Below, piece after piece: positions 42,473 to 51,054 of a stretch of 64,000 nt of DNA (the first letter of the stretch is position 1; every line of letters starts with the position of its first letter). The translations under genes and the position numbers were made by a program. The notes under the pieces are model-generated. The model ran no database searches. It was not told where the DNA came from and was given only the letters and a program-made list of their open reading frames with translations. Origin of the DNA: Paucibacter sp. B2R-40. GTDB lineage: Bacteria; Pseudomonadota; Gammaproteobacteria; Burkholderiales; Burkholderiaceae_C. The stretch spans positions 496,001 through 560,000 of the forward strand of contig NZ_JAJIRP010000001.1 in assembly GCF_025717555.1 (NCBI RefSeq), read 5' to 3'.

Positions 42473-43854
42473 GCTTGCAGCGGCTTCGCGGGGAAGTCGA
42501 CCTGCACCTGCAGGCCGCCGAGCCGCTCACTGCGCTGCACTTGCAGCCGCGCGCCATGCAAGTCGGCGATCCGCCGCACGATGGACCAGCCCAGTCCGCT
42601 GCCGCTCGCTTCGTTGCCCAGCACGCGATAGAAACGTTCGCCCAGGCGCTGCAGTTCGGCGTCTGCCAGACCTGGGCCGCTGTCGGCCACCTGGACCTGA
42701 ATGCGACCCGCCGAAGCTTGCAGCGTCACCTCGATGCGCGCGCCGGCCGGGCTGTAGCGCAGCGCGTTATCGATCAGATTGCGCAAGAGCGCTCGCAGCA
42801 AAGGTTCACTGGCGACGATTTCGGCCAAGGCTACATCGGCCAAGGCTACATCGGCCATGTCAAGGGTCAGGTCTTGCCTGCGCTGCAGTGCGGCAGGTGC
42901 CAGATCGCCAACGATCTGGCGCAGCAATGCGGCGAGATCGAGCGCCACAGTAGCCGGCCGCTCGCCGCCCTCAAGCCGCGCCAGCGTCAGCAATTGGTCA
43001 ACCAGGCGAGTGGCTCTATCGCAGCCGAGCAGGGTTGCTTGCAGCGCATGCTGACGCAAAGCCTCATCTGACTCGCTCAGCGCCACCTGCGCCTGTGTGC
43101 GGATGGCGGCAATCGGGGTGCGCAGCTCATGGGCGGCATCGGCGGTGAAGCGGCGCTCCGCCAACATCATGGCCGCGATGCGCTCGAACAGGCCGTTCAT
43201 GGCCTGCAACATCGGCGCCATCTCGGTCGGCGCGTCCGCCAAGGTCAGCGGCGCCAGGTCAAGCGCCGAGCGGTCGGTCAAGCGGCGCCCCAGTTCACGC
43301 AGCGGCACCGTGCCGCGCCACACCGCCCACCACACCGCCAGTCCGAGCAAGGGCAGGGCCAGCAGCATGGGCCACAGACTGCCGCGCAACACCGCCCAGA
43401 GAATGGAAAGCCGCGAATCGATTTGCTCGCCCACATAAACCTGCACATCGCGCTCGGCTCCATAGGCGGCAAACACGCGCCAGCGGGTGCCGGCAATCAA
43501 GGTGCTGCGCAGGCCTTGGCGAAAGCCCTCCTCAAATGCAATCATCGGCGTGGCCGGTGCATGGGCCGAACGTTGCACCAACTGCCCCTCGTGAAAAACC
43601 TGAAAGGCGACCTTGTTGGCATAGCGGTGCAAGGTCGGCGCGTCTATGGGGTGGTCGTCGCTTTCTGATTCGCCGACTTGTTGCGCGACCAAGAGCGCAG
43701 CAGCCTGGGCGAGATGGCCGTCCAGCAGCTCATCCAACTCATGCCGTGCGTCCAGCCAGACGGTGGCGGCCAGGCTCAGCCAGATCAGCAAGACCAGACT
43801 CAAGACCAGGGCAATTAAACGGCCCTGCAAGGAGCCGGGCTTGCGCGCGTTCAT
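42469..43854 (-). CDS. QseC-like sensor histidine kinase
   Basis: A 461-residue membrane kinase. Two transmembrane helices (residues about 12-32 and 160-180) flank a periplasmic sensor of about 130 residues. HAMP is short. The phosphoacceptor box is DAAHELRTPIAAI, followed by the N box LRNLIDNALRYSP and G boxes DSGPGL and GSGLGWSIVRRIA. A 15-bp tandem repeat at 42821-42850 encodes ADVALADVALA between these boxes. Its start overlaps the regulator stop by 4 nt. Together with the regulator it ends the SHP operon. Confidence 0.9.
   Translation of the reverse strand: MNARKPGSLQGRLIALVLSLVLLIWLSLAATVWLDARHELDELLDGHLAQAAALLVAQQVGESESDDHPIDAPTLHRYANKVAFQVFHEGQLVQRSAHAPATPMIAFEEGFRQGLRSTLIAGTRWRVFAAYGAERDVQVYVGEQIDSRLSILWAVLRGSLWPMLLALPLLGLAVWWAVWRGTVPLRELGRRLTDRSALDLAPLTLADAPTEMAPMLQAMNGLFERIAAMMLAERRFTADAAHELRTPIAAIRTQAQVALSESDEALRQHALQATLLGCDRATRLVDQLLTLARLEGGERPATVALDLAALLRQIVGDLAPAALQRRQDLTLDMADVALADVALAEIVASEPLLRALLRNLIDNALRYSPAGARIEVTLQASAGRIQVQVADSGPGLADAELQRLGERFYRVLGNEASGSGLGWSIVRRIADLHGARLQVQRSERLGGLQVQVDFPAKPLQA
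42821..42857 (-). repeat. 15-bp in-frame tandem repeat in the QseC-like kinase
   Basis: TCGGCCAAGGCTACA occurs twice in perfect tandem (42821-42835 and 42836-42850), followed by a partial third copy TCGGCCA. It is in frame and gives repeated Ala-Asp-Val-Ala-Leu between the dimerisation helices and the ATPase domain. Being a multiple of three, copy changes would alter linker length without shifting the frame. Confidence 0.85.
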
Positions 43855-44528
43855 GTCGGTGCCGCCTCGCGCAGCAATACATAACCGACACCACGCACGG
43901 TCTGTATCAAGTCTGCCCCGAGCTTGCGGCGCAGATGGTGGATGTGGACCTCGACCGCATTGCTGTCGACCTCCTGGCCCCAGCTATAGAGTTGCTGCTC
44001 CAATTGTTCGCGCGACAGCACGCGGCCGGCGCCCAGCATCATGGCCTGCAGCAGATCGAATTCGCGGGTCGACAAGCTCACCGCAGCGCCGCCGCGCAGC
44101 ACGGTGCGGGCGGCCGGATCGAGCAGCACATCCTGCGCCCGCAGCAACTCCTGCGGCTGGCCGGCGGAGCGACGCACCAGCGCACGCAGCCGGGCACCCA
44201 GCTCGAACAGATCGACCGGCTTGATCACATAGTCGTCCGCACCCAGATCCAGGCCACGAATGCGATCGGGCACCGCGTCGCGGGCGGTCAGCACCAGCAC
44301 CGGCAACGTGATCTGGTCGCGGCGCAGGCCGGCGAGCACATCCAGGCCATCTTTCAGCGGCAAGCCGAGGTCCAGCACGGCGGCCGCATAATTTGCAGCC
44401 TCAGCGCGCAACTCGCGCTCGGCAGCCAGGCCGTCGCGCACCCAGTCGACCGCAAAGCCCTGCTGACGCAGGCCGGCACGCAGGCCATCTCCCAGCAGGG
44501 CATCATCTTCGGCTAGCAAGATCCTCAT
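43851..44528 (-). CDS. QseB/PmrA-like response regulator (OmpR family)
   Basis: A 225-residue regulator from ATG 44528 (MRILLAEDDALLGDGLRAGL). The receiver has the acidic pair EDD, the phosphoacceptor Asp in AVLDLGLPLKDG and Lys in the LTARD/DYVIKP region. The C-terminal winged HTH ends in VEVHIHHLRRKLGADLIQTV then RGVGYVL. A PmrA/QseB-type direct repeat lies in the promoter of this operon at 46177-46193, so autoregulation of the SHP operon is likely. It starts 42 nt after the cytochrome b stop. Confidence 0.93.
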   Translation of the reverse strand: MRILLAEDDALLGDGLRAGLRQQGFAVDWVRDGLAAERELRAEAANYAAAVLDLGLPLKDGLDVLAGLRRDQITLPVLVLTARDAVPDRIRGLDLGADDYVIKPVDLFELGARLRALVRRSAGQPQELLRAQDVLLDPAARTVLRGGAAVSLSTREFDLLQAMMLGAGRVLSREQLEQQLYSWGQEVDSNAVEVHIHHLRRKLGADLIQTVRGVGYVLLREAAPT

Positions 44529-44570
44529 GCTGCGATTATTGAGCGAGCGAAAGAACAAGCCAGCAGGTGA

Positions 44571-45314
44571 TCAGTCGTCATCATCCTTGCCGCTTTGTTG
44601 GCGAGCGTTGATGGCGGGCCGGTCCGTCAAGCCGCTTGGCGCTTGTTGCCATTGCCAGTACCAGAAGCCCAAGACCACCGCCACCAGCAGCAAAGCCAAA
44701 GGCCCCAGGTTCTGCTTGACCAGGTCCGGGCCCTTGCCGGGCGTGCGGCCGGTCAGCATGGGCAGGGCATGGTTGTGGCGGCGCAGCAGACTGACCCCCG
44801 CAATCAAGGCCAGGTGGGCGAGCACCACCATCAGCGTGGCGTTGCCCATCAGCTCGTGCAGTTCCTCCAAAACGTCTTCCCAGCGATTGCCGAACCACTC
44901 CAGCTCCAGCCCCATGCCGCTCAAGGCGGCCATCAGGGCCGCCAGCAGCAGCAAGGCCACCGCCAAGGTGTTCAGGCCTTGATAGCTGGCCAGCAGATTG
45001 CCGCGCCCTTGCGGCCAGGCCAGCATTTGTTGCGGCAAGCCGCGCAGTTTGCTGGCCCAGGCGGCCAGGCCGACCCGCTTGGGGCCGAGCAGGCCCCAGA
45101 CCAGCCGAGTCAGCACCAAGCCCAGCACGGTGTAGCCCAGCGTGATGTGCAGCAGATGCCAGCGCTCGCTTTCGGCGCTCAGGTAGGCGCCGGTGAAGCT
45201 GATGGCCAGCAGCCAATGCAGCGCGCGGGTGGGCGCGTCGATGATGCGGCGGCCTGGGCCCTGGCCCCGTGCCGCCCCAGGCAGCTCACTTGGGGATGCG
45301 GACGCGATGTTCAT
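44571..45314 (-). CDS. cytochrome b561/b-type membrane subunit of the SHP operon
   Basis: A 247-residue membrane protein from ATG 45314, with AAGGAG upstream. RRIIDAPTRALHWLLAISF and ERWHLLHITLGYTVLGLVLT carry His ligands of a Ni-hydrogenase/b561-type four-helix cytochrome b; HNHALPMLTGRTPGKG ends the core. It overlaps the diheme cytochrome gene by 29 nt. It would pass quinol electrons to the periplasmic diheme cytochrome and SHP. Confidence 0.88.
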   Translation of the reverse strand: MNIASASPSELPGAARGQGPGRRIIDAPTRALHWLLAISFTGAYLSAESERWHLLHITLGYTVLGLVLTRLVWGLLGPKRVGLAAWASKLRGLPQQMLAWPQGRGNLLASYQGLNTLAVALLLLAALMAALSGMGLELEWFGNRWEDVLEELHELMGNATLMVVLAHLALIAGVSLLRRHNHALPMLTGRTPGKGPDLVKQNLGPLALLLVAVVLGFWYWQWQQAPSGLTDRPAINARQQSGKDDDD

Positions 45315-45753
45315 TGAAGTCTCCTTGTTCGGCTTTGGTGTGACAGGCGGCGCAATTGGCGGCGCTCTTGATGCTGGCGCGCTGCCAAGTGGCGGCTGAA
45401 ATTTCTTCGTGTTCGCGTACAAACCAGCTTGAGCGGCTGATGCGGTCTTCGGGCGGTGGCGCGCTGCTCACGCGCTTGGTGGTCCCGGCATTGCCGACCA
45501 GCCAGCGGTTCAGCTCATTCAGCGTGGCCGGGTCCAGCGAGGCATCGGAGCCGAAATGCTTGGGCAAATTGCTCATCAGGCGCTGCCAGGATGCGGCAGG
45601 CAGCATGCCGGGCGGATAGGCCAGATGGCAGGCCGAGCACTCTTGCTGGTACTTGGGTAGCAAGGGCAGGGACGCGCCAGATCGGCCGCGATCTTCGTCG
45701 GCGTGGGCCGCAAACAGGCTCAAGGCCAAACTAGAAAAGAGCAAGATTTTCAT
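45286..45753 (-). CDS. diheme cytochrome c (DHC), SHP partner
   Basis: A 155-residue exported cytochrome from ATG 45753 (MKILLFSSLALSLFAAHA). Two heme sites are present: CSACH (39-43) and CAACH (134-138), with helix PPGMLPAASWQRLMSNLPKH between them. This layout matches the diheme cytochrome c that pairs with sphaeroides heme protein. It sits 11 nt after shp and overlaps the cytochrome b gene, supporting a three-protein electron-transfer unit. Confidence 0.9.
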   Translation of the reverse strand: MKILLFSSLALSLFAAHADEDRGRSGASLPLLPKYQQECSACHLAYPPGMLPAASWQRLMSNLPKHFGSDASLDPATLNELNRWLVGNAGTTKRVSSAPPPEDRISRSSWFVREHEEISAATWQRASIKSAANCAACHTKAEQGDFNEHRVRIPK

Positions 45754-45763
45754 GTGCAAGCCT

Positions 45764-46153
45764 TCAGGGTTTGAGTGTGATCAGCCAAGCCAGCACGTCG
45801 GCCTTTTCGGCCGCGCTGCATTCGCGGCTCAGCACATCCTTGCAGTTACGCCTGAACCATTTCTCGACCTTGGCCGGGTCGCTGAAGCGCTTCGGGTTGA
45901 AGGCCGGCGCCAGCGCGTCGATGCTCTTGCCAGTGCTGGCATGGCGGCCGGCTCCGGTCGGCAGCGCTTGATGGCAGGAGGCACAACTCCATTCACCACC
46001 ATGCTGGCTGGTGAAGAAGCGCTGGCCGCGACCGGCGTCAGCGGACCGGCCGGCCTCGGCGCTGTAGCCGGCCAAGAAGTCGGCGGGTGCGGCAACCGCA
46101 GCGGCGACGCACAGCCAGAGCAGAACCGAGACGGTGAGTGCAGGTGTTTTCAT
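45764..46153 (-). CDS. SHP-type oxygen/NO-binding cytochrome c
   Basis: A 129-residue exported cytochrome. After the signal peptide, DFLAGYSAEAGRSADAGRGQ, heme site CASCH (57-61), TGKSIDALAPAFNPKRFSD and VEKWFRRNCKDVLSREC match sphaeroides heme protein (DUF1924). In that family an Asn, here Asn103 next to Cys104, is the sixth heme ligand and swings away to let oxygen or NO bind; Cys104 and Cys112 may form a disulfide. It is the first gene of the operon. Its role is unresolved in the family; superoxide or NO reactions are discussed. Confidence 0.9.
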   Translation of the reverse strand: MKTPALTVSVLLWLCVAAAVAAPADFLAGYSAEAGRSADAGRGQRFFTSQHGGEWSCASCHQALPTGAGRHASTGKSIDALAPAFNPKRFSDPAKVEKWFRRNCKDVLSRECSAAEKADVLAWLITLKP

Positions 46154-46176
46154 GCTTTGGATCTTGCTTGCCTCAG

Positions 46177-46193
46177 CTTAGGGCAGTCTTAAG
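46177..46193. promoter_or_regulatory. PmrA/QseB-type direct repeat in the SHP operon promoter
   Basis: Read on the minus strand the site is CTTAAG-N5-CCTAAG, 24-40 nt upstream of the shp ATG. This is the spacing (11-bp period) and sequence of the PmrA/QseB box. A regulator of that subfamily is encoded in the same operon, so autoregulation is strongly suggested. The divergent P-type ATPase starts 51 nt away on the other side and might share control. Confidence 0.6.
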
Positions 46194-46243
46194 CTGTTGC
46201 CTTGCGCTGTATCAGTGGCCTGACTGGGTGCAAGCCGACAATC

Positions 46244-48859
46244 ATGTGTATGAATCAACACGATGCCAATGAGCCCTTCAATGGCTTGAGTCAAGCCCAG
46301 GCCGCGCAAGGCCTGAAGGACGACGGCCCCAACGAACTCAGCCCACCGAAGAAGCGCACGGTCTGGCATATCCTGGCCGACCTGGTGCGCGAGCCGATGC
46401 TGCAACTGCTGCTGGCTGCTGGGGCCATCTATCTGCTCTTGGGCGATAGAGGCGAGGCCTTGATGCTCTTGGCCTTTGTGCTGCTGACGGTGGTCATCAG
46501 CGTCAGCCAGGAGCAGCGCACCGAGCGCGTGCTGGAGGCCTTGCGCGACCTGACCAGCCCCCGCGCCTTGGTGATGCGTGACGGCGAAACCGTGCGTGTT
46601 GCCGGCCGCGAGGTGGTGCGAGGCGATCTGCTCCTGCTGACCGAGGGCGACCGCGTTGCCGCCGACGCGCTGCTGCTGCAGGCCAATGATCTGCAATGCG
46701 ATGAATCGCTGCTCAGCGGTGAGTCCATGCCTATGGCCAAACGGGCCTTGGAGTCTGGCGACACCGAGGCCGAGCAACACCGGGTCTTTGCCGGCGCCTT
46801 GGTTGTCGGCGGTCAGGGGCGCGCACGCGTCACGGCGACCGGGCCGCGCAGCGAGATGGGCCGCATCGGTAAATCCTTGGCCGAGATCGAAGCGCCGACT
46901 ACGCCCTTGCACCAGCAAACCCGCCGACTGGTGCGGGTGTTCTCGTTCCTGGGCCTGAGTCTGAGCGCTGCCCTGGTGTTGATTTATGGCTTGTTGCGGG
47001 GCGACTGGCTGGCCGGACTGCTGGCGGGCATCACGCTGGCGATGTCGATGTTGCCGCAGGAATTCTTGCTGATTCTGACGGTGTTCATGGCCATGGGCGC
47101 ATGGCGTTTGTCCAAGCAGCGCGTGCTCAGTCGGCGCTCGGCGACGATTGAGACCTTGGGGTCGGCCACGGTGCTGTGCACCGACAAGACCGGCACGCTG
47201 ACCTTCAATAAAATGGCGGTGGCCGGGTTGGCCGTGTCGCTGGCGGACGAAAAAGGCCTGCAGCTTCGGTCTGCCGAGGCTCCGGTCTTGCCCAGCGAGT
47301 TCCATGTGCTGCTGGAGTTTGCTGTGCTGGCCAGCGAGCTTGATCCGTTTGACCCGATGGAGCGAGCCTTGGTCGAGCTGGGTCAGGCGAGCTTGCCGCC
47401 TGCAGCGCTGCATCCGAACTGGCGCTTGCTGCATGAATACGCGCTCAGCGCGGCGCTGCCGGCCATGACCCATGTCTGGAGCGCGGACGAAGCCGGGCAT
47501 GTCGTGGCCATCAAGGGGGCCGTCGAGTCGGTGCTGGCGCTCTGCCACCCGACCGCCACGCAGGCGCAGGCACTGACTCAGCAGGCCGAGGCCATGGCCG
47601 CGCGCGGCCTGCGCGTGCTGGCGGTGGCGCGAGCCAGCTGGCCGGGCGAGCCCTGGCCCGCCGACCCTTCGGGCTTTGAGTTCGAATTGCTGGGCCTGTG
47701 CGCCTTTGCCGACCCTTTGCGGCCCGAGGTGCCGGCGGCGATTGCCGAATGCCGCGCTGCAGGCATTCGGGTCTTGATGGTCACCGGCGATCACCCGGCG
47801 ACTGCCTTGGCCATCGCTGCGCAAGCCGGCCTGGCGCAGAGCGGCCCGGCCCTGACTGGCACCGCCATGGCCGCTCTGAGTGCCGATGAATTGGGCCGTC
47901 AGGTGGCGACACAGCATGTGTTCGCCCGCATCAAGCCGGAGCAGAAGCTGGCGCTGGTGGAGGCGCTGAAGGCGCAGGGCGAGGTGGTCGCGATGACCGG
48001 CGACGGTGTCAACGACGCGCCTTCGCTGAAGGCGGCCCATATCGGCATCGCCATGGGCGGGCGCGGCACCGACGTGGCACGCGAGGCCTCCAGCCTGGTC
48101 TTGCTGGACGACAACTTCGGAGCCATCGTGCAGGCGGTGCGGCTGGGTCGGCGCATTTTTGACAATTTGCGCAAGGCCATGGCTTTTGTGTTGGCTGTGC
48201 ATGTGCCGATCGCCGGCCTGTCCTTGTTGCCGCTGCTCTTGGGTTTGCCGCTGATCCTGTCGCCGGTGCACATCGCTTTTTTGGAGTTGCTGATCGACCC
48301 GGTCTGCTCGGTCGTGTTCGAGGCCGAGCCCGAGGAGGCTGATGTGATGGCACGCCCGCCGCGCGACCCGGCCGCGCCCTTGTTCTCCAAAGGCATGCTC
48401 GGCTGGAGCTTGCTGCAGGGTGGCCTGATTTTGTTGGCGGTGGGCGGTTGGTTTGCCGGTTTGCTGTCTTACGGCGTGGCACCCGAGCAGGCGCGCGCCT
48501 TGGCCTTTGTGGCCTTGGTCGCTTGTGATGTGGCCTTGATTCTGGCCAACCGCAGTTTCAGCGGCCCGCTGCTTGCGGCTTGGCTGCGGCCTAACCGCAT
48601 GCTGGGTTGGATGCTGGCGGCCACCGCGCTCTTGCTGGCGCTGGCACTCGGTCTGGCGCCACTGCGAGCGGTGTTCAAGTTCGAGCTGCCGCCGAGCGAA
48701 TTATTGGCCGCGTCGCTGGCGCTGGGCTGCGTGGTCTTGCTCTTGCTGGAAGCGCTGAAGCGCTTGTTCCATCAGTTCTTGATCGGCGAAGCCGCAAGTC
48801 TTGCCTCCAAGCGGGACACCGCATCGCTGACGCTGCCGCCGTCGAGTTCATCGGCATGA
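46244..48859 (+). CDS. cation-transporting P-type ATPase (P2-like)
   Basis: An 871-residue P-type ATPase; ATG 46244 or 46250. Features in order: N-terminal actuator linker (GLSQAQAAQGLKDDGPNELS), A domain with CDESLLSGESMPMAK, M4 motif AMSMLPQEFLLILTVF, phosphorylation site DKTGTLT (Asp314), ATP-binding ending MVTGDHPATALAIA and hinge TGDGVNDAPSLKAA, and C-terminal helices. Typical M4 reads PEEFP or PEGLP; here it is PQEFL. There is no N-terminal metal-binding domain, so a Ca/Mg/K-type cation is more likely than a soft metal. The 3' end overlaps the SulP gene by 88 nt. Confidence 0.88.
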   Translation: MCMNQHDANEPFNGLSQAQAAQGLKDDGPNELSPPKKRTVWHILADLVREPMLQLLLAAGAIYLLLGDRGEALMLLAFVLLTVVISVSQEQRTERVLEALRDLTSPRALVMRDGETVRVAGREVVRGDLLLLTEGDRVAADALLLQANDLQCDESLLSGESMPMAKRALESGDTEAEQHRVFAGALVVGGQGRARVTATGPRSEMGRIGKSLAEIEAPTTPLHQQTRRLVRVFSFLGLSLSAALVLIYGLLRGDWLAGLLAGITLAMSMLPQEFLLILTVFMAMGAWRLSKQRVLSRRSATIETLGSATVLCTDKTGTLTFNKMAVAGLAVSLADEKGLQLRSAEAPVLPSEFHVLLEFAVLASELDPFDPMERALVELGQASLPPAALHPNWRLLHEYALSAALPAMTHVWSADEAGHVVAIKGAVESVLALCHPTATQAQALTQQAEAMAARGLRVLAVARASWPGEPWPADPSGFEFELLGLCAFADPLRPEVPAAIAECRAAGIRVLMVTGDHPATALAIAAQAGLAQSGPALTGTAMAALSADELGRQVATQHVFARIKPEQKLALVEALKAQGEVVAMTGDGVNDAPSLKAAHIGIAMGGRGTDVAREASSLVLLDDNFGAIVQAVRLGRRIFDNLRKAMAFVLAVHVPIAGLSLLPLLLGLPLILSPVHIAFLELLIDPVCSVVFEAEPEEADVMARPPRDPAAPLFSKGMLGWSLLQGGLILLAVGGWFAGLLSYGVAPEQARALAFVALVACDVALILANRSFSGPLLAAWLRPNRMLGWMLAATALLLALALGLAPLRAVFKFELPPSELLAASLALGCVVLLLLEALKRLFHQFLIGEAASLASKRDTASLTLPPSSSSA

Positions 48860-50415
48860 AAGCTGCCAGCCAAGCTCAGCACCGCCAGGGCATTGTCTTT
48901 CAGCCGCGCCAGTATCAAGGCGACGCCGCGCGCGCGCAGCTCGGCCACAAAGCCTTGCAAGACCTCGATGCAAGTGCCGTCCAGATCCGGTGACTCTTCC
49001 AGGCTGAGCACCAACGCGGCTTGCTCGGACTTGCGCAGCCGCGCCAACACATCGGCCAGCATCGCGTCGACATTGCCAAAGTACAGCGGCGCTTCGGGCC
49101 GGAGCACCAGGATGCCTGGCGTCAGGCGAGCGCCCGGGTGGGTGGCCAGACTTAAAAAATCATGGCCTTCGCGCTGGCGGCCGAGCTCACTCACGCGCGG
49201 CATCGACAGATCACGCAAGGTCATCAGCAGGCTGACACCAATGCCCACCAGCAGACCGTACAAGACGCCCAGCAAGACTACCGCTGCAGCTGCGCCGACC
49301 ACCACAAAGCGGTCTCTTTGCCATAGAAAATAGGGCCGAAAGGCTTCGAGCGACAACGCATGCCAGAGCGCGTTGATGACCACCGCTGCCAAGACCGGCT
49401 CCGGAATCATCTCAACCCAGGGCAGCGCAAAGGCCATCATCAACACAATGCAGACAGCGGCGACCCAGGCTGCGCGCTGGCTTTGCGCGCCGGCCGCTTC
49501 ATTGGCCGAGCTGGCGGAGTAGCCGGCGCCGACCGGCGTGCCGCCGCACAGGCCCGAGGCCAGATTGGCGGCGCCGAGTGCAAACAAGTCGCGGTTGGGC
49601 ACCACCGGGTCACCGTGTTTGAGCGCCAAAGTGCGGATCGCCCCATAGCTCTCTGCAAACAGCAACAGCACGACCGCAAAGGCCAACTCACCCAGTTTGA
49701 GCCAGTCATTTTCGGCCAAGCTCGGCAGGCCGGGTGTGACGGCGGCGAGCTTGATGCTGCCCACCATCTCAACTGCCTTGGTGTCGAGTTCGAACAGCTG
49801 ACCCACGGCGATGCTCGCGGCCAGCAAAGCCAAGGCCACCGGCCATTGGCGCGCTCGTTCGGCCAAACGCAGTACGATCAAACTGGCCAAGCCCAAGCTC
49901 AGACCCCAGGGGTTCCAATGAGCCAACTGTTGAATCAAATGCCATGCAAAGCTCAGCATGTCTGAGGCCGGCGGGTGGACACCGGTGATCTTGGCCAACT
50001 GCCGCAACACAATACTGAGAGCCAAACCAAAGGCGAAGCCGCGCAAGACCGGCTTGGAAATGAAGTTGGAGACCGAACCCAGCCGGGCCAGGCCGGCAGC
50101 GATGAAGGCAATGCCGGTCAAGATGACCAGTCCTGCCGCCAAGGCCAAACGGTGATCGGCCTGCCCCGCCGCCAGCGAAAGCGTTGCGGCGCCCAGCACC
50201 GCTGCCGATGAAGAAGTGGCCGCGACGATCGCGAAACGGGAGCTGCCGATCAGGCCGTAGATCAGCAAACCGCACAGGAGACCGATCAAGCCGGCGTGAG
50301 GCGGCAGGCCGGCCAGCCCTGCGTAGGCCACCGCCTCGGGCAGCAGCAAGCCCGACATGGCCAGCCCGGCCAAGATATCAGGGCGCCATGGCGAGGCCGG
50401 GCTGGCCCCGATCAC
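48772..50415 (-). CDS. SulP-family anion permease with STAS domain
   Basis: A 547-residue transporter from GTG 50415, with AGGA 9 nt upstream. The transmembrane part starts ILAGLAMSGLLLPEAVAYAG with the SulP signature, and GAANLASGLCGGTPVGAGYS is the family's conserved helix. Residues about 430-540 form a STAS domain (YFGNVDAMLADVLARL and DLDGTCIEVLQGFV). The substrate is probably sulfate or another inorganic anion or carboxylate. It is convergent with the P-type ATPase; both C-termini are encoded in the shared 88 bp. Confidence 0.9.
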   Translation of the reverse strand: MIGASPASPWRPDILAGLAMSGLLLPEAVAYAGLAGLPPHAGLIGLLCGLLIYGLIGSSRFAIVAATSSSAAVLGAATLSLAAGQADHRLALAAGLVILTGIAFIAAGLARLGSVSNFISKPVLRGFAFGLALSIVLRQLAKITGVHPPASDMLSFAWHLIQQLAHWNPWGLSLGLASLIVLRLAERARQWPVALALLAASIAVGQLFELDTKAVEMVGSIKLAAVTPGLPSLAENDWLKLGELAFAVVLLLFAESYGAIRTLALKHGDPVVPNRDLFALGAANLASGLCGGTPVGAGYSASSANEAAGAQSQRAAWVAAVCIVLMMAFALPWVEMIPEPVLAAVVINALWHALSLEAFRPYFLWQRDRFVVVGAAAAVVLLGVLYGLLVGIGVSLLMTLRDLSMPRVSELGRQREGHDFLSLATHPGARLTPGILVLRPEAPLYFGNVDAMLADVLARLRKSEQAALVLSLEESPDLDGTCIEVLQGFVAELRARGVALILARLKDNALAVLSLAGSFHADELDGGSVSDAVSRLEARLAASPIKN

Positions 50416-50598
50416 GGGTGCATCCTGGTGACGGGAAAGGCCAGCAGCGCTGCTTGGCCGTGTAGCTGCGGGGCTGCTTGAAGGACAGGGTCTGAGCTGA
50501 TCATGTCAGCAATTATTGCCCCTGCCTATCGCTCAAGCTATCGGCCCTGCTTCAATGCCGAACGCCGCTCTCGCCGGCGTCCGCGTTGACCAGACTAT

Positions 50599-50817
50599 TT
50601 ATGCCACAACATTGAGTTTATTGCCCGAGGTTGCAGATGGAGGCGCCGGCTTTGGGACTGCTGCCCGGGCTTCCATTTGCTTGGCCTGAGCCTGCCGCGC
50701 TGTGTTGGCTTTTTGCTCGGCCGCATTGCTTGCGGCGGCAGCCGCCTTGTTGGCCTGGGTCTGGCGTTGCTGTTGGGCGGCTTGAGGCGCGGGTGAGGGC
50801 GAAATGCGGTTGCTCAT
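50599..50817 (-). CDS. small Ala/Gln-rich hypothetical protein
   Basis: A 72-residue low-complexity protein from ATG 50817, preceded by AGGAG 9 nt upstream. It reads MSNRISPSPAPQAAQQQRQT and continues with a Gln/Ala/Lys helix, then a Pro-rich tail ending LNVVA. No signal peptide. The good ribosome site and proper codon use suggest a real gene; function is unknown. It stands alone between SulP and the binding-protein gene. The 237-nt gap before the next gene shows no signal I can support. Confidence 0.55.
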   Translation of the reverse strand: MSNRISPSPAPQAAQQQRQTQANKAAAAASNAAEQKANTARQAQAKQMEARAAVPKPAPPSATSGNKLNVVA

Positions 50818-51054
50818 GAGCGACTCCTGTGCGGTGCGGGTCAAATTGCGAGCGGGGGATTTCAAGCGCTTTGCCGGCGCCCTGTTCGATTGTGGGCCCA
50901 GACCAAGCTGCTAGCAAGGCCAAGCCTGCGCAATAGGCCGCACATCAGGGCAGGACTTGAGCAGTAAATGCCATATCGCTGTGCTAAAAATGCGCGTTGA
51001 GGGGCCGCAAGCGCGCCGGTACGGCACACTCGGGCCTTGTGGTGATGAGGCGAT

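Noticed and set aside
46178-48271. 697-codon open frame antisense to the P-type ATPase
   Set aside because: Same reason: the composition is His/Gln/Arg-rich with no motif, and the plus strand encodes all P-type ATPase motifs.
50560-50590. Terminator hairpin after the small Ala/Gln gene
   Set aside because: ACGCCG can pair with CGGCGT, but there is no T-run on either strand.
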